Origin: UBA7985 sp002690455
GTDB taxonomy: Bacteria > Pseudomonadota > Alphaproteobacteria > UBA7985
Assembly (NCBI GenBank): GCA_965662775.1
Contig: CBFIIW010000005.1
Coordinates: 66,951 to 130,950 of the forward strand
Length of the DNA stretch: 64,000 bases
Reading direction: 5' to 3'
Part shown: positions 51,385-61,577 of the stretch, piece after piece
Layout: each line of letters begins with the position of its first letter
Numbering within the stretch: the first letter of the stretch is position 1
Program-made: the position numbers and the translations under genes
Notes under the pieces: generated by a model
The model's database searches: none
What the model was told of the DNA's origin: nothing
What the model saw: only the letters and a program-made list of their open reading frames with translations

Positions 51385-51753
51385 ATGAAGGCGAGCATGA
51401 AGACCCGCAAGGACTTCCTCGCCGCTGCTCGTGCTCAGAAATGGGTCGGTGCGGTGATGCTGGTTCAACAGCGTGACCGCGCGGACGACGACGCGTCTAT
51501 TCGTGTCGGATTCACGGCCAGCAAGAAAGTGGGGAATGCAGCACAGCGCAGCCGGGCTAAACGCCGGTTACGGGCTTTGTCGTCCGAACTACTCTCTGAG
51601 CATGGCCGACCCGGTCACGATTATGTCTGGATTGCCAAGCGGGGAGCCGTGGTCGCGCCTTTCAGTAAACTACGCCGCGACGCCGTTCAGGCCATGCTTG
51701 CCCTGACCGGTGCCAAAGCACCCCAAGCGGTTATTCCTGAGGCGCTGACGTAA
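51385..51753 (+). CDS. rnpA: Ribonuclease P protein component
   Basis: RnpA assists the RNase P ribozyme in maturing tRNA 5' ends. The protein has 122 residues from ATG 51385; ATG 51397 (MKTRKDFLAAAR) also fits, and the family usually starts near there. The segment IRVGFTASKKVGNAAQRSRA leads into the RNA-binding RNR motif region RAKRRLRAL. TAATG joins its stop to the yidD start. Assignment is firm by motif and cluster position. Confidence 0.94.
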   Translation: MKASMKTRKDFLAAARAQKWVGAVMLVQQRDRADDDASIRVGFTASKKVGNAAQRSRAKRRLRALSSELLSEHGRPGHDYVWIAKRGAVVAPFSKLRRDAVQAMLALTGAKAPQAVIPEALT

Positions 51754-52163
51754 TGAAGCACCCGCAACCATCGGCACGTTCCGGCTGGCTTTCTTCATGG
51801 CGTGCTATGGGCTGGGGCAGCCGTGTCGTTGCTATGCCGATTGTCGGCTATCGGTTGCTGATATCGCCCTGGTTGCCGCCATCCTGCCGCTATGAGCCGT
51901 CGTGCAGCGTCTACGCGCTCGAAGCCCTTCAGCGGCACGGACCGGTGCGCGGCGCGTTGCTGGCTGTAGGGCGTATCGGTCGCTGTCACCCCTGGGGTGG
52001 TCACGGCTATGACCCAGTCCCAGATATAAAGCGGGGCACAGGCGCTGCCGTGGTGGCCGAAGATTGCTGCGCGGATGCCTGCTGTCCCCCAGATTGCTGC
52101 AGTCCCGCTGGTGCTGAGGCCACGACCCAGAGCCCGTCCCCGTCCCCGTCCCCAACCTCTTAA
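51753..52163 (+). CDS. yidD: Membrane protein insertion efficiency factor YidD, with Cys-rich tail
   Basis: YidD is a small membrane-associated protein that aids insertion of proteins by YidC. The core is clear: GYRLLISPWLPPSCRYEPSC with SVYALEALQRHG and GRIGRCHPWGGHGYDPVP. The length of 136 residues is longer than the usual 70-90. The extension (about 102-136) holds three Cys pairs, EDCCADACCPPDCCSP, then a Ser-Pro run (SPSPSPSPTS). The DNA under that run is a hexamer repeat (CCCCGT units, 52133-52154). ATG 51753 overlaps the rnpA stop. The tail is the unusual part. Confidence 0.9.
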   Translation: MKHPQPSARSGWLSSWRAMGWGSRVVAMPIVGYRLLISPWLPPSCRYEPSCSVYALEALQRHGPVRGALLAVGRIGRCHPWGGHGYDPVPDIKRGTGAAVVAEDCCADACCPPDCCSPAGAEATTQSPSPSPSPTS

Positions 52164-52187
52164 CCCCCGCGTCACAGGGCACCGATT

Positions 52188-54092
52188 ATGAATGAAGACA
52201 TGCGCAATATGTTTCTGGCCATCGGCGTTTCGCTGCTGCTGGTCTTTGCGGTGCAGACTTTCCTGCCGCAGATTTTCCCTTCATTGGGGCCTGAGCCTGA
52301 GCCTCAGGTTGCGCCGGCGCAATCCGGGGGTGGCAGCAGTGATGGCACAGATCCCGGTGGCCTGACCGTGACGGGGACCGACGGTGAGTCGATCTCCGCC
52401 ATTGTTACCCGCGACAGTGCACTGGACGGCAACGCGCGTGTTTCTATTGATACCGGGGTGCTGACCGGATCGCTGAACTTGACGGGCGCAGTGTTCGACG
52501 ACCTGACACTGACCGCCTACCGCCAGTCCGTGGATCCGACCTCGCCCTTTGTCGATCTGCTGCACCCACAGAACAGCCGTGGGGGTTACAATGTCGTTCA
52601 CAACTGGATGACCTCCGTTGGCGGTGCGCTGATCGACCCGAAGGCGGAATGGACGGTGATCGCGGGCAACGCTCTTACCCCTGATTCGCCATTGACCCTG
52701 GAAACCACGACTGCGGCCGGCATCCGTGTGGAACGCCGTATTGAGGTTGTCGGCGAGTATCTTTTCCGGCTTACGGACCGGCTTGATCACAATGGCACCC
52801 AGGGCGTGACCCTGGCGCCAATTGGCACCGTAAACCGCTATGACGAGGTCATCGACGATCGGTACACCACAACTGGCTATATTTCGGTGCTTGAGCGCAA
52901 GCTGCGTGAACACAAGTACGGCAAGATTGCTAAACCCTCTACGAACCCGGAAGAGCGCTTGAATCCCACCAGCGGCGAGACCGGCGGGATCGTCAGCACT
53001 GGCGGCTGGGTAGGCTTTACGGACAAGTACTGGATGGTTGCACTGATCCCCAGCCAAAGCGACGAAATCCGTGCAGGCTATGGTCTGCAGCGTGGAAGCC
53101 TGGGCCAGCGACAGGCCGTTTCGTCTCAATACGTCTATGAGAGCGGGGTTTCCGTTCAGCCCGGTCAGTCGGTGGAGGTTTCAACCCTGTTGTTCGCCGG
53201 CGCTAAAGAAGTCAACCTGCTCGATCGTTACGCCAAAGACTTCTCTATCCCTAAGTTCGATCGGGGTGTGAACTTCTGGTTCATCTACCCGCTGACCAAG
53301 CCACTCTACATCGCTCTGGCGTGGACCACGGATAAACTTAAGCCGTCGCTGGGCGCCTACGCCTTTGGCGCTGCGATCATTGTCCTGACACTGATCATCA
53401 AAACCATCCTTTTCCCGCTCCAGCTTCGGGCCTATCGCTCTATGGCGAAGATGCGCACTCTGCAGCCGAAGATGAAGGAACTACAGGAAAAGCACGCCGA
53501 CGACCGTCAGGCGCTGAGCCAAGCGATGATGGGTCTGTACCGAGAGGAGGGTGTGAACCCGCTAGGGGGCTGCTTACCTATGCTGTTGCAGTTGCCGGTT
53601 TTCATTTCGCTCTATCGGGTCATGCTGGTGACGGTGGAGGCGCGCCATGCACCTTTCCCCGGCTGGGTTTCGGATTTGTCAGCCAAAGATCCGACGGGCC
53701 TGCTGGAGCTGTTTGGACTGATTCCTTGGAACCCTGAAGTTCTGCCGCTGATTGCCATCCTCAACATCGGGATCTGGCCAATCATCTATGGTTTGTCGAT
53801 GCTGGCGCTGCAACGCATGTCGCCCGCGCCGTCGGATCCAATGCAGGCGCGGATCTTCCTTCTCATGCCGATCATCTTTACCTTCGTTCTCGCTGGATTC
53901 CCCGTAGGTCTGGTGATCTACTGGACGGTGAACAACATCATCTCCATGGGTCAGCAGTTCATCATTGGCCGAATGACCAAAACAAAGACGCAGGAGAAGC
54001 AGGAGGCCGCTGAGGCCCGCGCACAAGCCAAGGCAGCTGAGCGTGCGGCCAAGCAGGAAAAGAAGGCAAAGGCAAAGAAAGAAGGGGCCTGA
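52188..54092 (+). CDS. yidC: Membrane protein insertase YidC
   Basis: YidC inserts and folds inner membrane proteins, alone or with SecYEG. It has 634 residues: N-terminal TM helix MFLAIGVSLLLVFAVQTFL, a large periplasmic domain to about residue 360 (the Gram-negative type), then the conserved five-helix core (GCLPMLLQLPVFISLYRVML, AILNIGIWPIIYGLSMLAL, TFVLAGFPVGLVIYWTVNN). The C-terminus is highly Lys/Ala/Glu-rich. The family and cluster position are secure. Confidence 0.96.
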   Translation: MNEDMRNMFLAIGVSLLLVFAVQTFLPQIFPSLGPEPEPQVAPAQSGGGSSDGTDPGGLTVTGTDGESISAIVTRDSALDGNARVSIDTGVLTGSLNLTGAVFDDLTLTAYRQSVDPTSPFVDLLHPQNSRGGYNVVHNWMTSVGGALIDPKAEWTVIAGNALTPDSPLTLETTTAAGIRVERRIEVVGEYLFRLTDRLDHNGTQGVTLAPIGTVNRYDEVIDDRYTTTGYISVLERKLREHKYGKIAKPSTNPEERLNPTSGETGGIVSTGGWVGFTDKYWMVALIPSQSDEIRAGYGLQRGSLGQRQAVSSQYVYESGVSVQPGQSVEVSTLLFAGAKEVNLLDRYAKDFSIPKFDRGVNFWFIYPLTKPLYIALAWTTDKLKPSLGAYAFGAAIIVLTLIIKTILFPLQLRAYRSMAKMRTLQPKMKELQEKHADDRQALSQAMMGLYREEGVNPLGGCLPMLLQLPVFISLYRVMLVTVEARHAPFPGWVSDLSAKDPTGLLELFGLIPWNPEVLPLIAILNIGIWPIIYGLSMLALQRMSPAPSDPMQARIFLLMPIIFTFVLAGFPVGLVIYWTVNNIISMGQQFIIGRMTKTKTQEKQEAAEARAQAKAAERAAKQEKKAKAKKEGA

Positions 54093-54135
54093 TCGCCCCT
54101 TCGCGCCGCTGCCTTACCCTCATCGCACGATCGCC

Positions 54136-54804
54136 ATGACCCAGGACCATCAGTCCCCGCCTGCCAACGTGTTCAAGCACCGCGCTGTGTTTTCCAAGGG
54201 CGTTCCGGCCATGCACTTTTTGCCTGAGGCGGACCGGCCAGAAGTGGCCTTCGCCGGTCGATCGAACGTCGGCAAGTCGTCTCTGCTCAACGCCCTAACC
54301 GGGGTAAAGGGGCTGGCGCGAACCTCGAACACCCCCGGTCGGACCCAAGAGATGAATTTCTTCGACCTCGGTGGGATTGGTTACATCGTCGACCTCCCCG
54401 GCTATGGCTACGCTAAGGCGTCGAAGCGGGACATTGCCCGCTGGAATGCGACGACGGAGCAGTATCTACAGGGGCGGCCCAATCTGAAACGTGTCTACGT
54501 TCTGATCGACTGTCGCCACGGCCTCAAAGACAACGACCGCGAATTGATGGAAAGCCTGGATGTCGCGGCTGTGTCCTACCAGCTCATTCTGACCAAATCG
54601 GACAAAATCAAAGCCGGAGCCTTGGAGAAGGTCAAAAAAGCGGTAGAAGAAGAGGCCATGAAGCATCCCGCCGCGTTTCCCCTCGTATTGCCCACATCGG
54701 CAGAAAAACCGCTGGGCCCACTCGGTGGCATGGATGCGTTACGCGATGCTGTGGGGCGGGTGTTGCTCGGAATGAGCGACGACTTTGGAGACATGTTCGC
54801 ATGA
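54136..54804 (+). CDS. engB: Ribosome biogenesis GTPase EngB/YsxC
   Basis: EngB (YihA/YsxC) is a GTPase needed for large-subunit assembly. It has 222 residues from ATG 54136. G1 is VAFAGRSNVGKSSLLNAL, G2 region LARTSNTPGRTQ, G3 YIVDLPGYGYAKAS, G4 LTKSDKIK. The longer upstream frame overlapping yidC is rejected. The stop overlaps argB by 4 nt (ATGA). Family and function are secure. Confidence 0.94.
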   Translation: MTQDHQSPPANVFKHRAVFSKGVPAMHFLPEADRPEVAFAGRSNVGKSSLLNALTGVKGLARTSNTPGRTQEMNFFDLGGIGYIVDLPGYGYAKASKRDIARWNATTEQYLQGRPNLKRVYVLIDCRHGLKDNDRELMESLDVAAVSYQLILTKSDKIKAGALEKVKKAVEEEAMKHPAAFPLVLPTSAEKPLGPLGGMDALRDAVGRVLLGMSDDFGDMFA

Positions 54805-55676
54805 ATGAGATGAGCGATTCCCAGGCGCGGGCCTGGCTGGATAAGGCAGAAACCCTGCGCGAAGCCCTGCCGTTCATGCGCCGGTACACCGGCAAGACCA
54901 TCGTGGTGAAGTTCGGTGGCCATGCCATGGTCGATCCTACCCTGACCGAGAGCTTCGCAGCGGATATTGCCCTTCTACGGCAGGTTGGCATGCGGCCGAT
55001 CGTGGTTCATGGCGGCGGTCCTCAGATTGCACAGATGCTGGAGCGGCTGAACGTTCAGACTCAGGCCGTCGATGGTCTGCGCATTACCGATGAGCCGACC
55101 ATGGAAATTGTCGAAATGGTATTGGCAGGCAAAATAAATAAGGACGTTGTTACCGCGCTGAACAAAGCTGGCGGAACGGCAGTCGGCCTATCCGGCAAGG
55201 ACGGCCGCCTGTTGCTGGCTGAGAAAATCCAGCGAGAGGATGGCGTTGATCTGGGCTTTGTTGGCCAACCCAAGCAAGTCAATACTGCTGTGATAGAGGC
55301 CATACGCGACGCCGGGCTGATCCCGGTGATTGCGCCGATTGGTGTTGATGAAAGTGGGCAGGGATACAACATCAATGCCGATACGGCAGCCGGGGCGATC
55401 GCTGCGGCGCTGAAGGCCGAGCGCTTAATCATGCTGACCGATGTTGACGGTGTGAAAGACAAGGAAGGCACGCTGGTGCCCGAAATCCGGCGCGCCGATA
55501 TCGCAGGGCTGGTGAAAGACGGCGCTGTCTCCGGCGGCATGATCCCAAAGCTGGAAATGTGTGCAGCAGCCGTGACCAGCGGAGTCGGCGCGGCGGTAAT
55601 CCAAAACGGCACCGTGAAACACGTGTTGCTGCTGGAGCTGCTGACCGAATACGGCGCAGGGACGCTCGTCAGCTAA
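54801..55676 (+). CDS. argB: Acetylglutamate kinase
   Basis: ArgB phosphorylates N-acetylglutamate, the second step of arginine synthesis. The protein has 291 residues, starting at ATG 54801 (coupled to engB by a 4-nt overlap). The kinase signature VVKFGGHAMVD is followed by MRPIVVHGGGPQIAQML, NINADTAAGAIAAALKAERL and GGMIPKLEMCAAAVTSGVGAA. ArgG lies 0.8 kb on, so two arginine genes share the neighbourhood, with one minus-strand gene between. Confidence 0.95.
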   Translation: MNEMSDSQARAWLDKAETLREALPFMRRYTGKTIVVKFGGHAMVDPTLTESFAADIALLRQVGMRPIVVHGGGPQIAQMLERLNVQTQAVDGLRITDEPTMEIVEMVLAGKINKDVVTALNKAGGTAVGLSGKDGRLLLAEKIQREDGVDLGFVGQPKQVNTAVIEAIRDAGLIPVIAPIGVDESGQGYNINADTAAGAIAAALKAERLIMLTDVDGVKDKEGTLVPEIRRADIAGLVKDGAVSGGMIPKLEMCAAAVTSGVGAAVIQNGTVKHVLLLELLTEYGAGTLVS

Positions 55677-55689
55677 ACAGTAAAAAATC

Positions 55690-56304
55690 TCAGTTTTTAG
55701 TAACGTAGGCTAAGCTGTCTTCGTCCTCGTCTTCGAGAAGGTCTTCGCCCCCGACTTCATTGCCGTCTTCATCATAGACAACGAATTCCAGCGGTGGTGG
55801 GGTTTCAAGCACCAGCGGCATGACCAGGTCTTCTTCGGCCTCCATGTGACCCAGAAGCTTGTCATTCAGGATCAGCATAGCCTCCATCATGCCTGCGCTG
55901 TCTTCGGCGTCTTCCACCGCTGCGATGCAGTCAAGAAGGGCGTCATGATCCTCCGACAAGCGTTCAAAAGCCAACTCAAATGCTGGATTCAGGGTTAACA
56001 CCACCGGGAAGTAAACGCTGTCTTCCACATCCTGATGTTGCTTGAGCTGCTCGCGGAACAGCGACCACATCTCCATCAGCTGTTCTTCTTCGTGTATGTC
56101 CGGGCCGTCTGTGCCGAACTCTTCCAGCGCCTGTGACAGGTCGGTCATCAGCGACCGAAACGCGCCATGGCGCCGCAGCCAGAAATCCAGCAGGTCGTTG
56201 AAGTTATCGTGGAACCGCCAGACTGGGCGGGTGATGTCTGGAAGTGGTTGACGGATGCCTTCCAACAGGTCGGCTAGCCGTATCGGGGTCTGATTGATGC
56301 TCAT
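55690..56304 (-). CDS. Hemerythrin-like (HHE) domain protein with acidic tail
   Basis: The protein of about 204 residues (start ATG 56304; ATG 56316 also possible, neither with a clear RBS) has a four-helix HHE-type pattern. Iron ligand candidates are the His residues of FHDNFNDLLDFWLRRHG, LKQHQDVEDSVYFP, LSEDHDALL and LLGHMEAEEDLVMP. Such domains bind a di-iron centre and handle oxygen, nitric oxide or iron. The last 40 residues are strongly acidic (GGEDLLEDEDEDSLAY). It lies between the forward genes argB and argG on the opposite strand. The specific role is unknown. Confidence 0.75.
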   Translation of the reverse strand: MSINQTPIRLADLLEGIRQPLPDITRPVWRFHDNFNDLLDFWLRRHGAFRSLMTDLSQALEEFGTDGPDIHEEEQLMEMWSLFREQLKQHQDVEDSVYFPVVLTLNPAFELAFERLSEDHDALLDCIAAVEDAEDSAGMMEAMLILNDKLLGHMEAEEDLVMPLVLETPPPLEFVVYDEDGNEVGGEDLLEDEDEDSLAYVTKN

Positions 56305-56333
56305 GAACTGCAACATGGCGAAGCTGCCAGTCA

Positions 56334-56373
56334 GTTGCAATGCTCGTTTGGCGTTGCTCGGCGTTGCAATGCT
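56334..56373. repeat. Direct repeats upstream of argG and the hemerythrin-like gene
   Basis: GTTGCAATGCT occurs at 56334-56344 and again at 56363-56373, 29 bp apart start to start, with a partial third copy (GTTGCTCGGC) between. They lie in the 133-nt gap between two divergent genes, so they may be a regulator-binding array. No known arginine repressor consensus is evident. Confidence 0.5.
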
Positions 56374-56437
56374 GCAGAGTCCGGTTAGAACGGCTTGAAT
56401 ACGATCTGTTTATTATGTCCCTTTGATGGAACCCCCC

Positions 56438-57664
<1,227 letters not shown>

Positions 57665-57668
57665 GGGC

Positions 57669-57968
57669 GTGGCTGAATCGCTGAAGCACGTTATATTGCG
57701 CCTGGCGGAAGAGCGGACAGGGTCAACCTTTTCCCCGACCGAGGCTGCAATGGCGCTGCGACCACCCCGCCCGAACGAGGTCAAAGGCGAAGAGAAGTGG
57801 CGCGGTTTTCTGCGTCAGGTCCGGGCTGAAGCCAAGGGGTTGGCACGGCAGGGCCGTATTGACATCCTGCGCCGGGGTGAACCGCAAGACCCTAGCAAGC
57901 CGATCAAGGGGCTGATCCAGCTGCGCAAGACGCCTGGCTCTCCGGCTTTTGACCCCGACAAAGACTGA
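57669..57968 (+). CDS. DUF3253 family protein
   Basis: This 99-residue protein starts at GTG 57669, 4 nt after argG, with GAGG near -10. The pattern VILRLAEERTGSTFSPTEAA, then KWRGFLRQVRAEAKGLAR and GRIDILRRGEPQDP, matches DUF3253, a small winged-helix-like family. A longer upstream frame inside argG is rejected. Likely cotranscribed with argG; no function is known. Confidence 0.78.
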   Translation: MAESLKHVILRLAEERTGSTFSPTEAAMALRPPRPNEVKGEEKWRGFLRQVRAEAKGLARQGRIDILRRGEPQDPSKPIKGLIQLRKTPGSPAFDPDKD

Positions 57969-58053
57969 CCCGCAATGACTGACCCCGATCCGCTTCTTGC
58001 CATAACTGGCGCGACCAACCGGATGAGGGGCAAGTAGGGGAGGCCAGCAGGCC

Positions 58054-59004
58054 GTGTCCCAGACTGATACCAACCAAGCGGCCCCGGCAGAGGGCAGCGG
58101 CGGAAGCAGCAGCGGCAGAAATCGCCTTGCTAAAATCATTGCGCATTCGGGACTCTGTTCCCGGCGTGAGGCGGAGCGGATGATCGAAGCCGGCCGGGTC
58201 AAGGTTCACGGCGTGGTCGTAACAGACCCGGCGACCAACCTCGATGACTGGCAGGGGGTATCGGTTGACGACCGATCGCTATCAGCGCCACCGGATGTTA
58301 AACTGTACCGATTTTATAAGCCGCTGGGCGCGCTGGTCACGGACCGCGACCCCGAAGGCCGGACCACGGTCTACGATTTGCTTCCCGATATGGGCGCAGG
58401 GGCGCCGCGTCTGTTGGCCGTTGGTCGGTTAGACATTAATTCAGAAGGGCTGCTGCTGTTTACCACCAGCCCAGTGCTTAAGCGCAAGCTGGAACTGCCC
58501 GACAGTGGGCTGGCGCGGATTTATCGCGTTCGTGCCCATGGTATGGTCAACGACCGACAACTGGCATCGCTGGCCGACGGTGTAACAATCGATGAAGTTC
58601 GCTACGGACCAGTGGTTGTCGAGCGTGAAACACAGAAAGAGAGCGGGTTGAACCGGTGGTATCGTTTCACCCTGACCGAAGGCAAGAATCGCGAAATTCG
58701 CAAGCTGGCGCAATATCTGGGCCTGCAGGTAAACCGCCTCATCCGCGTTTCTTACGGCGGATTGACGCTGGGTTCGCTGGCGCGGATGGAGCTGAAAGAA
58801 GTCTCGCGTGCGCGGATGTTTGAGCTTTTTGGGGTCGGCACAGAGAAAAAGTCGAGTTGGGCCAAAGCAAAGCCCAAACCAAAAAAGCCAGGCCATCGCA
58901 AGCTGGCCGACAAAAAGCGCGCCGCCAAGGATGGTCGCCGCATGGGTGTGGGGCGCTCCCCATCAAGTTCGCGCAACAGCCGGACGCCGCGCCGTGGCGG
59001 CTAG
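58054..59004 (+). CDS. RluB/RsuA-family pseudouridine synthase
   Basis: The enzyme isomerises uridines in rRNA. It has 316 residues from GTG 58054, an N-terminal S4 domain (RLAKIIAHSGLCSRREAERM), and a catalytic domain with GRLDINSEGLLLFT (the Asp is catalytic) and EGKNREIRKLAQYLGL. The Arg/Lys-rich tail of about 60 residues resembles RluB. The choice between RluB, RluE and RluF needs alignment. The start of rsmD lies within its last codons. Confidence 0.9.
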   Translation: MSQTDTNQAAPAEGSGGSSSGRNRLAKIIAHSGLCSRREAERMIEAGRVKVHGVVVTDPATNLDDWQGVSVDDRSLSAPPDVKLYRFYKPLGALVTDRDPEGRTTVYDLLPDMGAGAPRLLAVGRLDINSEGLLLFTTSPVLKRKLELPDSGLARIYRVRAHGMVNDRQLASLADGVTIDEVRYGPVVVERETQKESGLNRWYRFTLTEGKNREIRKLAQYLGLQVNRLIRVSYGGLTLGSLARMELKEVSRARMFELFGVGTEKKSSWAKAKPKPKKPGHRKLADKKRAAKDGRRMGVGRSPSSSRNSRTPRRGG

Positions 59005-59608
59005 ACCTGTATCCTCGCCGGGTGTTTTGCGCCTAAGTGGTGGAAGCCTGCGCGGGCGTCGACTGGCGGTGCCGCGGGGGCAGGGCGTGAGACCCACTAC
59101 GGATCGGGCACGTGAAACGCTGTTCAATGTTCTGACCAATCGCTTTCGACGCCCCGGGGGTCTGTCGGTGCTCACCAACGCGCGAATCCTCGACGCCTTC
59201 GCGGGGACCGGTGCGCTGGGTCTGGAGGCGCTGTCGCGTGGGGCGGTCTTTGCTGCATTTGCCGAGAGCAACCGCAATCATTCTGCTGTGTTGCGGAGCA
59301 ACATCGACGCGCTGAAATTGTCGGCGAACATGACATCAATCCGGGACCAGGCTGGGGGATTTTCAGGCGAAGGCCCCTTTGACGTGATCTTTGCTGATCC
59401 GCCCTACGCTGACGGCCCTGCAGCTGTTGGTGTTCTGCTGACGGATGGGGCGCTCTGGAACTCGAATACACTGCTGGTGTGGGAGAGTGACGCCAATACC
59501 GATCAAAGTCTTCTTGGGTGGACGATGCTGCACCAAAAAGCGGTGGGCCAAACGGTTTTCGGCTTCCATGCGCCGGCGAGTGGCCAAGACTGGTCTGCAT
59601 CGGTTTGA
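58994..59608 (+). CDS. rsmD: 16S rRNA (guanine-966-N2)-methyltransferase
   Basis: RsmD methylates G966 in 16S rRNA. It has 204 residues from GTG 58994, overlapping the pseudouridine synthase gene by 11 nt. The start is chosen because LRLSGGSLRGRRLAVPRG, the family N-terminus, lies just after. Motif I is ILDAFAGTGALGLEALSRG and the catalytic motif is DVIFADPPYADG. A longer upstream frame (from 58808) is only a shadow of the preceding gene. Convergent with mutL across 39 nt. Confidence 0.92.
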   Translation: MAARPVSSPGVLRLSGGSLRGRRLAVPRGQGVRPTTDRARETLFNVLTNRFRRPGGLSVLTNARILDAFAGTGALGLEALSRGAVFAAFAESNRNHSAVLRSNIDALKLSANMTSIRDQAGGFSGEGPFDVIFADPPYADGPAAVGVLLTDGALWNSNTLLVWESDANTDQSLLGWTMLHQKAVGQTVFGFHAPASGQDWSASV

Positions 59609-59647
59609 GGCTGGTTTTCACCTATGAGTGTCGAGGGCTGCCTGTTT

Positions 59648-61537
59648 TTAGCGTCGCTCGAACAGGGCCTCCAGATCTTCCAGTGACAGCTGCACATAGG
59701 TCGGGCGACCGTGATTGCACTGCCCCGCCAGTGGGGTTGCTTCCATATCCCGCAACAGCTGATTCATCTCCGCTGCACTCAATTGGCGCCCCGCGCGCAC
59801 TGAGCCGTGACAGGCTGCTGTGGCCAGTACACGATCAAGCCGTTCTTGCAGCGAAAAGGTCTGTTCCCAACCCGCCAGTTCTTCAGCCAAGTCAGTGACC
59901 AACTTCTGACAGTCTGGCTGCCCCAGCACGGCTGGGGTTTCCTGCACAACCACCGTGCCGTCGCCAAAGGGCTCGATCACCAACCCGGCTTCGGCGAGTA
60001 CATCGGCGGCTTCTTCGAGTCGTTCGGCACTGGCGGGGTCGAGGTGGACCACCTCGGGGATCAGCAAGGCTTGTCGCTCCACGCCTCTAAGGTCGCGCTG
60101 AGCCTTCATACGCTCCAGCACCAGCCGTTCGTGGGCGGCATGCTGGTCGACAATAACCACGCCGATTTCGGTTTCGGTGACGATATAATTTGCGTGCAGC
60201 TGCGCTTTGGCCGCGCCGAGCGGGAAGCTATCGGCGTTGACGGTTGCCGTGAAGTCGTCCCCGTTCGCCTGGTTTGCCGGGGTGAAGGCCGTACCGGGCT
60301 CAGCGACCCTTGCGGCCGGGGCAAAGGCCTGCGCCCAGCCAGCCTGCTGCGCGGGAGATGGTGCGCGGCCTCGGTGGCTGTAGTCACCCTGAAGCGCCGC
60401 CTGACCCTTCATCGACGGAGACGCCAGCGCCGGGCTCGGGCCATCGGTTTGCTCCAGCCCGTTCTGCAACCGATCGAGCACGCCACCGGTGAGGTGGCTT
60501 GAGGCGCTGAACCCTCCTTCGACGATACCACGTCTGAGGCCGTCAATGAGCAATGCCCGCACTTCTCCTGCCTGCCGGAAGCGGACTTCTGACTTTGCCG
60601 GGTGCACGTTGACATCAACTGCATCTGGCGGCACCTCCAGCCATAGCACCACGACCGGATGTCGATCAGGCGCAAGCACGGGCCGGTAGGCTGCGCGAAT
60701 CACTCCGCTCAGCTGGCGGTCCCGTACGGGGCGACCATTGACGAATAGGAACTGGCCCAGACTGTTGGCGCGATTGAAGGTGGGCAAACCCGCCCAGCCG
60801 CGCAACACCAGTCCATCACGTTCGCGGTGTATTTCACGGCTATTAGCGGCAAATTCGGCCCCCATCACATCGCGCACGCGGTCGGCCGCATCGTTGCATC
60901 CGGGCAGGGCCAGCATCCGTCGTGCGTTGTGCTGCATGTCGAAGCTGACCGTCGGATGGGCGAGCGCAAGGCGTTGCACCGTATCGAGGCACGCGCTGGC
61001 CTCCGCTTGCTCACCTTTGAGGAACTTCAGTCGGGCGGGGACGGCGTAGAACAGGTCACTTACCGCGATCACCGTGCCCGGGTTCGCAGAGGCGGGACCG
61101 TCAAATGTCGGCTTGCCGCCTTCGATCTGCAGTGACCAGGCGCCGTCAGTCTTGGCGGTGCGAGAGGTCAGGCTGATCCGTGCGACCGAAGCGATGGATG
61201 GTAGGGCTTCACCACGGAAACCCAGCTTTGCAATACGGACTAGATCACCTTCAGGCAGTTTAGACGTTGCATGCCGTTCCAGCGCCAACCGCATGCCTTC
61301 TGAATGCATGCCATGGCCGTCGTCTTCAACCCGGATCAGCGCTTTGCCACCCTCGCGCAACAGGACAGAAATACGATTCGCTCCAGCGTCGATGGCGTTT
61401 TCGACCAACTCCTTAACCACGCTCGCTGGTCGGTCCACGACCTCACCCGCTGCGATCTGGTTGACCAGCGTGTCGGGCAGGCGGCGGATCGTCGGCAGGG
61501 CAGCTTCAGGGGCTGTCGGGTGGGTTTCTGGCTTCAT
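59648..61537 (-). CDS. mutL: DNA mismatch repair protein MutL
   Basis: MutL links mismatch recognition to strand incision. The protein has 629 residues with a GHKL ATPase domain (ENAIDAGANRISV, VEDDGHGMHSEG, GFRGEALPSIASVA) and a C-terminal dimerisation and endonuclease domain. The endonuclease motif DQHAAHERLVLERM is complete, and ACHGSVRAGRQLS and CNHGRPTYVQL follow, so it should be an active nicking type as in bacteria lacking MutH. The central linker (about 335-430) is variable. Confidence 0.95.
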   Translation of the reverse strand: MKPETHPTAPEAALPTIRRLPDTLVNQIAAGEVVDRPASVVKELVENAIDAGANRISVLLREGGKALIRVEDDGHGMHSEGMRLALERHATSKLPEGDLVRIAKLGFRGEALPSIASVARISLTSRTAKTDGAWSLQIEGGKPTFDGPASANPGTVIAVSDLFYAVPARLKFLKGEQAEASACLDTVQRLALAHPTVSFDMQHNARRMLALPGCNDAADRVRDVMGAEFAANSREIHRERDGLVLRGWAGLPTFNRANSLGQFLFVNGRPVRDRQLSGVIRAAYRPVLAPDRHPVVVLWLEVPPDAVDVNVHPAKSEVRFRQAGEVRALLIDGLRRGIVEGGFSASSHLTGGVLDRLQNGLEQTDGPSPALASPSMKGQAALQGDYSHRGRAPSPAQQAGWAQAFAPAARVAEPGTAFTPANQANGDDFTATVNADSFPLGAAKAQLHANYIVTETEIGVVIVDQHAAHERLVLERMKAQRDLRGVERQALLIPEVVHLDPASAERLEEAADVLAEAGLVIEPFGDGTVVVQETPAVLGQPDCQKLVTDLAEELAGWEQTFSLQERLDRVLATAACHGSVRAGRQLSAAEMNQLLRDMEATPLAGQCNHGRPTYVQLSLEDLEALFERR

Positions 61538-61577
61538 GACCGAACCTTAACATTGTGAGCCGCGCTCGGGGAATTGA

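Noticed and set aside
59109..59119. CACGTGAAACG, a possible third parS
   Set aside because: Only the right half of the palindrome matches; the left arm is unrelated, and the site is in rsmD far from parAB.
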